A stretch of DNA of 64,000 nt from Mesorhabditis belari (lineage: Eukaryota; Nematoda; Chromadorea; Rhabditida; Rhabditidae), in NCBI GenBank assembly GCA_958450365.1, contig CAUEEP010000743.1, forward strand, positions 5,953,001 to 6,017,000, read 5' to 3'. Of this stretch, positions 1-10,850 are shown piece after piece. Under the pieces are notes generated by a model that saw only the letters and a list, made by a program, of their open reading frames with translations, ran no database searches and had not been told where the DNA came from. How positions within the stretch are numbered: the stretch's first letter is position 1; each line of letters opens with the position of its first letter. The position numbers were made by a program, and so were the translations under genes.

Positions 1-213
1 AACAAACAATAAACAAGTAATAAACAAGCAAACACAAGTAATAAACAAGTAATAAACAAGTAAAAACAAACAAAAACAAGCAAAAACAAGCAAAAACAAA
101 CAATAAACAAGCAAAAACAAGTAATAAACAAGCAAACACAAGTAATAAACAAGTAAACACAAGTAAAAACAAGTAATAAACAAGCAAAAACAAGCAAAAA
201 CAAACAAAAACAA
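1..213. repeat. Degenerate tandem array of AACAAGTAATAAACAAGCAA type
   Basis: Irregular head-to-tail copies of units such as AACAAGCAAA, AACAAGTAAT and AACAAGTAAACAC fill the first 213 bases. No reading frame or splice pattern is visible. It probably lies in the intron that separates the first DNA-binding-domain exon of the nuclear receptor gene (off the left edge) from the exon at 393. Confidence 0.9.
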
Positions 214-392
214 TACTTAAATCCTAAATTTAGAAAAGAAAAACCCTATATATTCTAACAATAATCTAGCTTGCGGGATTGAACTTTAGAACTCTCAAGA
301 CTGTTAGCCAGTCGAGATAGTCCAGATACAAGACTCTTAGCCAGTCGACCATAGGGTCAACTGATTGGGTTGATAAAAGAATGCTATTTCAG

Positions 393-3300
393 ACGAGCCG
401 TTGCCCTGAACAAGAGCTTTCACTGTATCACCGGCAATGGCGAGTGCCAAGTGCATTACTGTAACAATAGCTGTGTTTCTTTAGTCTAAAATCTTTTAGC
501 AATGCCTCAAATTTGTCGAGCTTGTCGCTATGAGCGGTGTCTTCACTCAGGAATGAATCGAAACGGTTTATTTTCATTTTTATTTAAGAATTTTGATTCA
601 ATGATTTATTTTGTTTCAGTCGTTCAACCGAAAAGGCCAACCACACACGCACGAAGAGCTTTCTCGACGAAATCTGGACTTAAACGAAATAAAAGTTTTG
701 CCAACGATTCACCAGTTTGTGTAGATGAGATGAAAGGCATGAAAACTTTAGATACAAATCGAGATACACACAAAGTTTGAGGGATTGTCACCGAAAATCG
801 GCATTGAATCCGAGATTTCACCGCTTTCAGTCATTTCTGATTGTCGCTCAATGCCAAATCGAGAAAACATGCAAGAAGAAGATGTTTGTTAAACGAAAAA
901 AAGAGCTTACACAAAAAGAGAGCTTACAATTAACAATATTGAAGTATTTGAAAAGATTCAGCTTTTCGAATACCCTAAAGTCGCGAGTATAAGTTCTGTT
1001 TGGTTTTCGCATGCAAATTGACGGCTGTCTCCGGTGCGGTGTGTCGAGGGTTCGAACCCCGCTGCAGCATAACTTTTTTGCTTTTTAAGAACAATAATAG
1101 AAGTAAATTTATTGAGGGTTATAGCAATTTTATGCTGTTATTTGTTGCTCCGGGCGTGGCTCGGCGCGTCCGCCCTGCTCCTCTCCCGGTGCTCAGTCTT
1201 ATGGATCCCTCCCTGGCCTCTTCATCCGGCCAAAGGGCCAAAGTCCACGTCGACGGTCGAAAGAGATGCTTTCCAGCGTCTTCTTCAACACTATCGTCTG
1301 GATGTATCCATGCACATAACAAATAGCAATGGTGATAGGCTGTCACCATGTAGTATCCCGCGCTCCAAGAACAATAATAAAAGTTTGTATAACAATAAAA
1401 ATGTATAAAAACCCAACAAAAAGAAATTCAAAGCAATTAAAGCGAATGTAAATTAAGGCAGAACTTATACTCGAGACTTTAGGGTATTTGAAAAGATTCA
1501 GCTTTTCGAATACTTTAACTTTTCGACTTTTATTCGACTATTTCGAGATCCTTTAAATCCTGGATACCTTACAGCTGTTTTCATCTACAAACACCTCTAC
1601 TTTGTACCATTTTTATTCTGCTAAATCATTGTATTTTGCTAAATCTAAAGCTTAAAATAAGTTAAGCGTTGGTATTTCGAAATTCCAATAGAAAACCCCC
1701 TCAATCTTAGCTTCTTAAAGACGCAACTTTTCAGAATTCACCGCCCAGCGCTCCACCAGGTCTCCTTCATCCAAACGCTCGTCTTCCTTTACAGATCGCT
1801 GTGCAAAATAGCACTGATGTAAATTTATTTTAGTTTAAAGCTTAAAAAGCACATTTATTCTCAGAATAATGTGGTACAAACAATACAAAATCAAGCTCTA
1901 AATGTAGGGAAGAAAAATAAAGAATCGATAAGCTAGCCAAGCCACTAGCTGGGATCGAAGCTAGCCAAGCCTAGCTGGGATCGAATCCTAGCTGGGATCG
2001 AAGCTAGCCAAGCCTAGCTGGGATCGAAGCCTAGCTGGGATCGAAGCCTAGCTGGGATCGAAGCTAGCCAAGCCTAGCTGGGATCGAACCCTAGAACCCC
2101 CGACTATCAGACAAGGCTTTTAGCAAGTCGGCCATGATCGAAGTATTGCTACAAATAAATTTAGGTCTTAGATGTTTTGATTCGAGAAGAGATGAAGCTG
2201 GGGGAAAGGCGTCGAATCATTTTCTGCGAGCGGCCAGTCGAGCGACTTCTCGGTCAGAATCCCCATTGTGTTAGTTGAAAATCATTTTTAAAGACAAATC
2301 TCAATTCAGCCTTACACAGCGGCTGACATTCGCCCATTAAGCTTTCGAGAATTTCGAAAATCCATTCGAACGCATATCCTTTTCATTTACGAATGGCTTC
2401 AAGCTTGGCCCGATTACTCAACTCTCAACAATTCGGATAAAGTAGTTCATTTTTAGAAATTATATCTACTTTAAAAGCTATATAAATTAATATAAATATA
2501 TATAAATCTAAATAAATCAATATAAATCTATATAAATCTAAATAAATCTATATAAATCTATATAAATATATGTCGTAGCCGATTATGAATTTCAGCTGAT
2601 TATGAATGAGTGGGTCTAGGAGCGTCCAAGCATCAAGTATTTAGTCTCATTCAACGCAGAATCATTGATAATTATGTTAAATTTTTAAATTAGAAAGATT
2701 GGATAAAAAGAACACAAATTATGGGGCTTCAAAGTTTTCTCTTGAACAAACCGTTTTTTTGCTCTAATTTTTTTTCTTTTTATCCAATCTTTCTAATTTT
2801 AAAAATTTAACATAATTATCAATGATTCTGCGTTGAATGAGACTAAATACTTGATGGTTGGACGCTCCTAGACCCACTCGTTCATAATCCGCTACGGGGG
2901 TCCCGCCGATTTTTGAATGAAACGTTGTAGCGCCGGCAATTTTAAACCTAAACTCACAAATTTGGTACCAATCGACAGAGAATTCAATTCGCTACAAGGT
3001 GATATAATATTGTCCTCATACATTAAAGGGTTGCGCTAATAGAAAGATTTGCTAGAAAAATTTCATTCATAATCGGCTACGACATATATAAATCTATATA
3101 AATCTATATAAATCTATGTAAATATATATTTTTAGAATATCTTTTAAATATCTTTAAATATAATTCATTTTTAGGTATCTTTTCTCCGAAAGTGTGTCCT
3201 TTTTCACACGATTTTGGACCCAGTATACATTTCGTTGCAATGCGGGCTCCCAGACAAATTTGTGATGCAAAATGGTGGCTATGTTTCATGTAAAGAGGTA

Positions 3301-5726
3301 AAGATAAAGAAAAATAAAGTAATAGGTTGATGCATAAGTCTTTTCGTTTTTTTCGTACTTCTGTTAAAAAGTAACAAATTCACCAATTAATCTATAGTTT
3401 GCTCTATAAAAAAAGTGTTTTTTTTGTTCAATTAGCATCTTTTTAAATGAATTTCGGTTCACTTTCAAGCAAATTCGAGAGTGAAAAACGCCTTTTTCGT
3501 AAAAATCTATAAAAAACTCTACGGAAAAATTGGCTGAATGAATTTCTCTGAAATTTTGGCGAAATATCAAACGTTTTTTTTCTCTATCTTTTATCTATTG
3601 ACACGAAGATAGGTTTTCTTTAGCTAAGGTGTCTAAACCGCATCATCGAGTTAGCCCTTTTTGACTTACCGACTTCATACTCTCAAGAAAATCCAGGCAT
3701 TAAATATTTTTAAACCCGTTTTAATGTTATTTTGCAGAAAAATAATTGGTTTTTCTAATGAAATCAACCGTAGTTTAATTGGTGCATTTGTTGGCTTGAA
3801 ACGGCAGACGAAAAGGAACGAAAAGACTTATGCATCAACCTAATAGTTGAGCTTAAAGAAGAAGTGATAAGTGAACAGAAAATTATGTTAAAAACGATTT
3901 TTTTTTCCAGAACTCTGACGATGGATGGAGTGATGAAAAGGAGATTAGCGGACAAACGAAAAAAATGTTTGTGAGCTTTGTTTTTTTCTTTCTTTATTCA
4001 AATTTAAGCCTTAAATATTAAAAGATTAAAGAAGAATTAAGAATAAATTTATTTTAGGATTTACAAGCCATTATTGGAACGAATTCTGAATGAAATCATT
4101 CCACCACTTCAACAAATTGAGATCACTTTTGAGGAATTCGTCGCACTAAAAGCTTTTGTTTCATTTCAAGGCGGTAACTTTACATTCAAAGAAGATAAAT
4201 CTAAGGAAATAAGAATCTATTGGGTTGGTGAATTGAAAACTGTCGGCTATTGTGCTTAAACTGGGACATCTCCAGTCCTCCACATATGAATGTGACAGTT
4301 TGAGCACTTTCTTCAAAAGAAACCCATTTTTGTGTCAATGGAAAAGTTGTAGAGAATCAAAAATCAAGCTTATATCCAAATTTTCAGAATGATTCAAAAA
4401 TTGGTTTTCAAGAAATGCCAAATTTACGAATTTTCACAAAACTTGCATTTCAAGCGAAACTACTAAGTGTATCTTTTTGGAAATTTGGCTATAAGCCTCA
4501 TTTTTGATTCTCTACAACTTTTCTATTGACACCAAAATGGGTTTCTTTTGAAGAAAGTGCTCAAACTGGGACATCTCCAGTCCTCCACTTTTGAGTCTCA
4601 CACTTATCTCACACACAAACCAAAATCCTACTAGAATCCAAAATCCAAAAGAGGAATCGGCAAATTGCCTGTAAAATGGGCAGAAGTCGTCAATAATAAT
4701 GGAAATTATTTGGAATGAATTCATGGTTTTATGTTGAATAAATTTTAGTTCAAAGTTCCGCAGTTTTCAATTCACCAACCCAATAGATAAGAAATTTGTT
4801 TTTAAATTTTCTTAAAAAAAGAATTTCAGCTATTGAAAATGTTTCTCAAGAGGGTCGACCAGCGATGAAGCGACAATTAGACGCACTCATTCGATCCCTT
4901 CACAAGTGAAATTTTAATAGAAAAACTTTAATAGAAAAACTTATAAAACATTTAGAGACTTATAAAAAAAACTGATTTTTTACAATAAGTGACTTTTTGA
5001 AAGTTTTAAAAGCATAGATCAAACACATATCAACCATTTAATCCCTTTAGACACTATCTCAACAAAGGAGCGCCTGCTGAAGAACGACTTGGCACCATCA
5101 TCTTATTGTTGTCATCGATTTTTGTAATCTTATTTTATTCTTTAGTTAAAAACAAAAAAAAACAATAAACAAGCACATCAAGTACAGATTTTTATTGAAA
5201 GATTATCTATTGCAAGCAATTGAAAGTACACCGCTGGACAATGAAATATCATATTTGAAAAAAGATCGTCACTTTCGCGCGTCTGTAACTCCCTTGTCTT
5301 TACCGTATTTCTAAATATTAATATTACCATTGTGTAGCCATTGAAAAGAGCTTTCAGAAAATGTATAGCACCAATAGTTTAAACTCAAAGACAAGGGAGT
5401 TACAGACGCGCGAAAGTGACGATCGTTTTTCAAATATGATATTTCATTGTCCAGTACTGTAGCTTTAGTTCAGGTTTAAGGAAAAATGATTTAAGCAAAG
5501 AGAGAAAAGCTCTGAAAGAAAAAGAATTTAAGTAAAAGGAAAAAAAGAAATAGAAAAGCTTACAAATAAAATCTCCATTCCATTTTAGTCAACTGGACTC
5601 GAATTCGTCGAATCGCATCGAGCAGTCGAATTCTTTGACCTCTGGCATCTCGACTCTCTCCTTCGACAACTTCTAAACCTTGACGCAATCTTTCAACAAC
5701 AACATTTCAATAATAACAATGTTTAA
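393..5726 (+). CDS. Nuclear hormone receptor, 5'-partial (end of DBD, hinge, LBD)
   Basis: Ligand-type nuclear receptor, a DNA-binding transcription factor. Exons read from splice signals: 393-460, 500-565, 620-774, possibly 831-about 972, 1735-about 1818, 3911-3966, 4058-4173, 4830-4905, 5051-5123, 5589-5726. The first exons give the second zinc finger of the [14 protein letters not shown], then GECQVHY joined across a 39-nt intron to [19 protein letters not shown]. The first finger and P-box lie upstream of the window. LBD signatures are [12 protein letters not shown] (helix 5-like), [47 protein letters not shown] and [20 protein letters not shown], in the order seen in HNF4/RXR-type LBDs. 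Phases agree from 3911 to the stop at 5724-5726. The join between the YRSL exon (1735) and 3911 is not resolved, and the helix-3 exon was not found. Introns carry several MITEs. It resembles the HNF4-like nematode receptors, but no orthologue can be named. Confidence 0.85.
973..1484. mobile_element. MITE family A, copy 1 (TIR CCCTAAAGTC)
   Basis: A 512-bp non-coding element in a nuclear receptor intron. Its 24-bp terminal inverted repeats read CCCTAAAGTCGCGAGTATAAG at the left and the near-perfect complement at the right, with TA on each side. It contains a B-box-like GGTTCGAACCCC near 1051. The whole element is bounded by a 28-bp direct repeat (945-972 and 1485-1512). A second copy lies at 19539-20055. 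Confidence 0.9.
1931..2100. repeat. Tandem array of GCTAGCCAAGCCTAGCTGGGATCGAA
   Basis: About six imperfect copies of a unit of about 26 bp, made of CTAGCCAAG and CTAGCTGGGATCGAA pieces. It runs into a tRNA-like stretch (AGAACCCCCGACTATC) at 2095-2150, so the array may have grown from the 3' half of a tRNA-derived repeat. It lies in a nuclear receptor intron. Confidence 0.8.
2466..2570. repeat. AT-rich tandem array (TATAAATC)n
   Basis: Alternating TATAAATCTA and AATAAATCTA units, directly abutting the left terminus of the foldback element at 2572. The same array resumes at 3084, so the foldback element probably inserted into it. Confidence 0.85.
2572..3083. mobile_element. Foldback element (TIR GTCGTAGCCGATTATGAA)
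   Basis: The ends are inverted copies of GTCGTAGCCGATTATGAAT. Inside are two long inverted arms, about 2607-2710 and 2777-2896, which share GTGGGTCTAGGAGCGTCC and the following roughly 90 bases in opposite orientation. Near the right arm is CGCTACGGGGGTCCCGCCG. No transposase frame is present. It is split out of an AT-rich array that continues on both sides. Confidence 0.85.
3324..3842. mobile_element. MITE family B, copy 1 (mariner-like TIR)
   Basis: About 520 bp with long inverted ends TAGGTTGATGCATAAGTCTTTTCG. The start is close to the TTAGGTTG-type termini of mariner-family transposons and the flanks are TA-rich. Short open frames inside are conserved only because the copies are near-identical, and they carry no transposase motif. 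Other copies are at 32700-33221, 44773-45291 and a diverged one near 24236-24690. It lies in a nuclear receptor intron. Confidence 0.9.
4219..4785. mobile_element. MITE family C, copy 1 (TIR TATTGGGTTGGTGAATTG)
   Basis: Termini are inverted copies of TATTGGGTTGGTGAATTGAA, again mariner-like. The interior repeats GGACATCTCCAGTCCTCCA and TCTACAACTTTTCCATTGA in both orientations, so the element is largely self-complementary. It occupies the intron between the receptor exons at 4058 and 4830. Other copies are at 9509-10045, 13165-13346 (partial), 48528-49057 and 49152-49340 (partial). Confidence 0.9.
5226..5462. mobile_element. Short MITE with 60-bp inverted arms
   Basis: Arms at about 5234-5294 and 5394-5454 are near-perfect inverse complements (GGACAATGAAATATCATATT ... 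CGCGCGTCTGTAACTCCC). They are separated by about 100 bp. The element lies in the last intron of the nuclear receptor gene (5124-5588). No second copy was seen in the window. Confidence 0.85.
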
Positions 5727-6774
5727 GTACGGCTTTTAAGGACTATGATAAAACTGAAAAATAGACGAAGAATCAATTTCCAAATATTTTGTGATTTTTG
5801 AACAAAATATCCATTCGAAGCATTTTGCTTTTTGAAGCATTTTGCTTTTTGAAGCATTTTGCATTTCTGGTTCTGGTGTGTTCATGTTTTTTTCATTGAG
5901 CTTAAAATTGACATTGAATAGAAAAAGAAAAGAATGAAGGGAAAGATCCTTTTCTACCATTAGAATCGATGTTCTCCCGGGAAATTGCTTCCCTTTTGTT
6001 ATTTTTCTATCAATTTGTTTTATGTTTTATATTTGATGTCAAAAATATCTCTTTGAGTCTTTTGTGTTGTTGCATTGTTTGGATTTAGATTTGATCTAAA
6101 GCTGAAAATGAGATGAACAAGGCTTCGGCAATAAGACTTTAACAAAAAGTTTCTTCCAAGCTTCCAAGCTTCCAAGTTTCCGAGTTTATTCAATTTTCAA
6201 GTGTATAATTGAGTGTTTCAAGTGTACAACTGAGTACAGAGCCTACATTTGGCTCTATTTTTATAGAAATCCCATTCTCAATCATTGTCAATACCTCTTA
6301 CCAAATAAAAGTCAACAAATCGCGTCATTTTATCTCAACGAATACCTAGAGAAGTTGGTTAACAAAAAAGAAAAGAGCAGATGGGGGTTTTGGGTTTTTC
6401 AGTCTTTCCAACAGACCAACACAGCATGGCATGAAGTGAGAGAGAGAGGGACTCTGGGAGAAGGGGACTGGGGGGGGGAGGGGAAGGGGATCGATTCCCC
6501 TCCCTCCCCCCCCGATTCTCATTGCTTTTCTACCCCTTTCCCTTCTTTTTCCTTTCAAGCGGCTCTCCCTTTCTTGCAGCCGTTTTTTCCCTTTACCCCT
6601 CCTCCCTTTTGACGGGAGTTGGCGTTGCCCCTCTCTGTGCCGTCTCTTTGCTCCTCCCATTCCCCCGGTCTCTCCATCGCTCAGAGCCGTTCATACGCTT
6701 TCATTCACAAACACATACATACAATTTCTTTAGTTTTGTTTTTTTTTGAAAAAGTTTTCAGTTATTTTTTCAGT

Positions 6775-7023
6775 CATTATTTTCATTTGTTGAATATTTT
6801 TTTGTGATGGATAGAATTTGATAGATGAAATAGCAAATCAACAGCTAAAGCAACAACAGCAAAAGATTGCTCAATTCTCTCGGTTAAAGGTTCCTTCTTT
6901 TCTTGTTCCTTTTCATTTGTTGAATATTTTTTTTGATGGATAGAATTTGATAGATAAAATGGTAAATCAAGAGCTAAAGCAACAACAGCAAAAGATTGCT
7001 CAATTCTCTCGGTTAAACGTTCC
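6775..7023 (+). repeat. Two tandem exon-like units of about 115 bp
   Basis: Units at 6775-6893 and 6909-7023 share TTGAATATTTTTT, GATGGATAGAATTTGATAGAT and the following bases at about 90% identity. In both, one frame reads NLID(E/K)(I/M)xNQxLKQQQQKIAQFSRLxVP. The second copy stays open past the repeat to a TAG near 7112, about 56 codons. An AG precedes AATTTG in each copy. This could be a duplicated exon of an unrecognised gene, or a chance open frame. I recognise no family. Confidence 0.4.
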
Positions 7024-7997
7024 TATTTTGTCAACTATTTTATCAGAATGTCAACATATAATGCAAAAGATTTCTCATTTTTATATAGCTGAATTTAGCA
7101 TCGTTAAATTTTAGATACAACTAAAATACAAAGGGAATTGTTGTGAGTGACTGGGGGTAGAAGCGGGGCTGAAGACACGTTTCTCGGCTCGCGCCTCCGG
7201 GTTTCTATGGATTCTGCCGGGTTCCCCCCTCCCTTCCCTTCCATTTTTTTCCCTATTCGTTTTCAGCTCTTTTTCGTGTGGCCGTCTCCCCATCCTTCCT
7301 CGTCTCCTTTTTTTTTTGTCGTTGCTTTCCACACACACTTGCATAGGAGGTGGCCTTTTCGTCCTTGAAGAAAAATCGAACCCTTCACCCTTCTTATCCC
7401 CAATGCCGAAACAAAAAAAAACATACAGAGAACTAAATATTTCTTTTCTTTATTTCTTTATCATTTTATTTTCTCTACACTGAAATCAATAAGTCGATAA
7501 GCCGATTTTAGAAACCGAAACGGACGCAATCGAGAAATAAAAGAAATATCATCATTTAAATTACAGAAAGTACGCCATAAAGGATTTCTATCTTAGAACC
7601 ACTTGGCTTTTGAACCACTTGGCTTAGTGTTTGTTTATTTCGTTTTATCTGAGGGCTCAAAAATCTTAAATTATCGGAGATGATCGGAGGAGTGGGGGAG
7701 ATGATCGGAGGAGTGGGGGATAATCGGGGCACTAGAGCTGAGAAAGAGTCAAGCTTTCATATGCATCAAAGGTGTTTTTTCATTAAACATTTGATCATCA
7801 AGAGATTCCCCTTCCGGCTTATTGATGTTCACTTTTTAATATTTTTATTTTCAGCTATTGCTTTTCTAAAATGGTTCAACTTTTTTTAAACTATCTTAAT
7901 CCTATATTTTTAAGGTAGATTTAGGCAATTAGGAAACGAATTTGAAGAAAGATTTTAGCTGTAAGAAATAGAAATAAAGAAGGAAAAAGTAGAAGAA

Positions 7998-8054
7998 GTA
8001 AATAAGTAAGTAAGTAAGTAAAGTAAGTAAGTAAGTAAGCAAGTAAGTAAGTAA
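7998..8054. repeat. (GTAA)n microsatellite
   Basis: About thirteen GTAA units with two small interruptions. Confidence 0.95.
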
Positions 8055-8513
8055 GAAGAAATAAAGTAAAAGTGAGGTAGAGCTAGGAAAAGAAAAAAAA
8101 AGTGTTTCATTTTCGGCATCCCAAGAGAGCCACCATTTTTCTTTTTTTTTCTTTCTTTTCTCGTAAATTTCATTCAATAATCTCTTCTTCTTTCACGTAA
8201 TTTCTCTTAATTAAACGTTTATTTGTTATTTTATTTAAACGAATAATTCAACATTGACGCTTTTTCATTCATCCTCTTATTTCCGTACTCAATTTCCGGA
8301 GAACTTTCATTTGAAGAGTTGAAAGCTTTTTAGAAAAACTCTAATCGGGGTTTCAGTGATGATGTTAGTGATGTTTCAAAGATTCATAAAGAAAATTCTC
8401 AATAATTTTAAGCTTTAGTTCTTAACAATACAATAGAAAACTAAAAGTTAACTAAAAGAAAAACGAAAAGCTTTTTTTTGAATAGCAGAAGAAAGTTTTT
8501 GCTAAGAACTGAA

Positions 8514-8734
8514 TACCGTATTTTCTCTAATAGTAGTGCACCGTGATTGTTGTCTAAATTGCTCGAAATCTCGAGAACCGCTTATCAGAACCTATCGATG
8601 TGGGATCGGAAAATGTAGCTGACAATGAGATCTTTTGGGAGATTAAAGTGTTGAGCTTCTGGGAAAAATTGGAAACCGTAAAATAGGTCTCCAACTCGGC
8701 TCGGTGCGGTGCTACTATTGGAGAAAATAGGGTA
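8514..8734. mobile_element. MITE family E, copy 1
   Basis: About 220 bp, ends TACCGTATTTTCTCTAATAG and the near-inverse TACTATTGGAGAAAATAGGGTA. The interior contains CGAAATCTCGAGAACCGCTT. The copy at 8836-9055 is in the same orientation, and the copy at 24744-24990 is reversed inside. Confidence 0.9.
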
Positions 8735-8835
8735 TTACAATGAATGTGATAGCTCTGAATCTCATCTTGAAACGATAGGTCGAACAAATTGGTCGTGTGG
8801 GCCGTAGAAATGCCCCCTCCCGGCTGCGCCACGAC
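8735..8835 (-). repeat. tRNA-like spacer repeat, copy 1
   Basis: The 100 bp between two family E MITEs contains GATAGCTCTGAATCTCATCTTG and, near its end, CTCCCGGCTGCGCCACGA. On the minus strand the latter reads TGGCGCAGCCGGGAG, like a Pol III A-box. The same block recurs at 13560-13650 without flanking MITEs, so it is an independent repeat. Confidence 0.6.
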
Positions 8836-9055
8836 TACCGTATTTTCTCTAATTGTAGTGCACCCTGAGCGTCGCCTAAATTGCTCGAAATCTCGAGAAC
8901 CACTTATCAGAACCTATCGATGTGGGATCGGAAAATGTAGCTGACGATGAGATCTAGTGGGGGGTTAAAGTGTTGAGCTTCTGGGAAAAATTAGAAACCA
9001 TAAAATAGGCATCAACTCGGCTCGGTGCGGTGCTACTCTTAGAGAAAATACGGTA
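8836..9055. mobile_element. MITE family E, copy 2
   Basis: Same family and orientation as the copy at 8514, with inverted ends TACCGTATTTTCTCTAATTG and TTAGAGAAAATACGGTA. Confidence 0.9.
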
Positions 9056-9348
9056 TTCTATTTCAAAGAATTAAATATATTTTTTAAAATCTTATTTGAG
9101 AGATTTTTATTTGAAAACTTTTCACAATAGAAAACTGTTAAATAGACAATGTTTACATTTTTTAAAACCATCTTTTTGGGACTTTTGTTATTGTTTTCTT
9201 TTGTCGAAAGCTTGTTATTTATTCAAAACATTGAAAATCTAAAATTTTATGCAAAATGTTTGAATATTTTGGATTTTAGGGAAAGAGAGAGAGACATTGG
9301 AGGGAGAGAGACAATTCTTCTCTCTCTCTCTTTTTTTTCTGGCCTCAG

Positions 9349-9437
9349 CACTCCAAAAAGGGGAGCTCGGCAACAGTCTCCTCTCAACGACTGGGAGTCG
9401 ACACGGATCTCCTTCAACAAATTCTTCTATAGAATAG
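9349..9437 (+). other. Possible isolated coding exon
   Basis: After a pyrimidine tract ending TGGCCTCAG, one frame reads TPKRGARQQSPLNDW then ESTRISFNKFFYRI, ending at AG before GTAACT. Base composition is richer in GC than the surroundings and the splice signals look good. It sits in an open frame of 124 codons from a non-ATG start that begins with a hydrophobic stretch. No partner exon was found (the next downstream exon of the window has a different phase), and no family is recognised. Confidence 0.3.
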
Positions 9438-9462
9438 GTAACTTTAAACTTTTTTTTGCAGG

Positions 9463-10177
9463 GTTATCCGGTTATATTTTCTCATCTTTACAATCAGTTA
9501 ATTCATATCTATTGGGTTGGTGAATTGAAAACTGCGGGACTTTGAACTAAAATTTATTCAATATAAAACCATGAATTCATTCCAAATAATTTCCATTATT
9601 ATTGAGGACTTCTGCCCATTTTACAGGCAATTTGTGGATTCCTCTTTCGCATTTTGGATTCTAGTTGGATTTTGGTTTGTATGTGAGACAAGCGTGAGAC
9701 TCAAAAGTGGAGGACTGGAGATGTCCCAGTTTGAGCACTTTCTTCAAAAGAAACCCATTTTGGTGTCAATAGAAAAGTTGTAGAGAATCAAAAATGAGGC
9801 TTATAGCCAAATTTCCAAAAAGATACACTTAGTAGTTTCGCTTGAAATGCAAGTTTTGTGAAAATTCGTAAATTTGACATTTCTTGAAAACCAGTTTTTG
9901 AATCGTTCTGAAAATTTGGATATAAGCTTGATTTTTGATTCTCTACAACTTTTCCATTGACACCAAAATGGGTTTCTTTTGAAGAAAGTGCTCAAACTGT
10001 GACAGATGACAATAGGCCGCAGTTTTCAATTCACCAACCCAATAGTTGAACTATGGAATTTTCTACTTTTAAACCTATTCCAATTCAATTCCAATTCAAT
10101 TCCAATTCAATTCCAATTGAAGCATCAACTTTAAATCGCACAAGTGTTTCATTCATTTTGAATATAACCGGATAATA
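9463..10177. mobile_element. Possible element with ends TTATCCGGTTATATT, invaded by a family C MITE
   Basis: TTATCCGGTTATATT at 9463-9478 reappears as its exact inverse complement at 10163-10177. The family C MITE (9509-10045) takes up most of the space between them, followed by an array of CAATTCAATTC at 10080-10120. This suggests an older short element into which the MITE inserted. Confidence 0.45.
9509..10045. mobile_element. MITE family C, copy 2
   Basis: Full-length copy with both TATTGGGTTGGTGAATTG ends. Its interior is inverted relative to the copy at 4219. Confidence 0.9.
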
Positions 10178-10371
10178 CAACTTTTACATTCTCCAAAATT
10201 TTTTTACTATCAGACTTTAGGCGATTTTATTTGATAGCTAAAAATCTATGCTTAATATCTTGATATAAAAGAGCTTGAGAGCTAAAAATGGCTTGTAAAT
10301 CTGCACAGTGCCCTTGCGTAGGGGTCATCTTACAAAACGTTCAACTTTAATATTACAAAAAGTTCTTGTAA

Positions 10372-10850
10372 CTTCTCAGATATAAAGTCTTCTTCTCCGT
10401 CTTCATCTTTTTCTTTTTCATCATCATCATCATCAGCATCTTCTTCTTCATCTTCATCTCCTTCATCATCATCATCATCTTCTTCGTCTCCTTCTCCTTC
10501 TCCTTCTCCTTCTCCTTCTCCTTCTCCTTCTCCTTCTCCTTCTCCTTCTCCTTCTCCTTCTTCTTCTCCTTCTTCTTCTTCTTCTCCTTCTTCTTCTTCT
10601 TCTTCTTCTTCTTCTTCGTTTCCTTCATCTTCTTCTTCTTCTTCTTCTCCTTCTCCTTCTTCTTCTTTTCCTTCATCTTCATCTTCTTCTTCTTCTTCTC
10701 CTTCTCCTTCTTTTCCTCCATCTTCTTCTCCTTCTCCTTCTCCTTCTCCTTCTTCTTTTCCTCCATCTTCTTCTTCTTCTTCTTCTTCTTCTCCTCCACC
10801 TTCTTCTCCTTCTCCTTCTCCTTCTTCTCCTTCTTTTTGTCTCCAGCTGT
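10372..10850. repeat. TTC/TCC-rich low-complexity tract
   Basis: Nearly 480 bp of TTCTTC, CTCCTT and CATCAT units, strictly pyrimidine-rich on the + strand. It produces Ser/Pro-rich frames on the + strand and Glu/Gly- or Lys-rich frames on the - strand, which I treat as by-products. Confidence 0.9.

Larger units (their letters stand above)
5727..8513. other. Intergenic, no confident gene
   Basis: Downstream of the nuclear receptor stop I see no convincing coding exon except the duplicated exon-like units at 6775-7023. It holds a GC-rich palindromic block at 6430-6680 (core of G- and C-runs around ATCGAT at 6471-6512), a second GC-rich block at 7140-7370, a twofold GATGATCGGAGGAGTGGGGG at 7679-7730 and a GTAA microsatellite at 7998-8054. 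Long pyrimidine-rich frames here look like composition effects. Confidence 0.6.

Noticed and set aside
265..345. tRNA-like sequence on the minus strand before the first receptor exon
   Set aside because: Only a weak B-box-like GTTCAATCCCGC is visible, with no convincing A-box or stems.
3364..3843. 60-68-codon frames repeated in the family B MITEs
   Set aside because: They recur because the DNA copies are near-identical; they lack transposase motifs and lie in inverted-repeat DNA.
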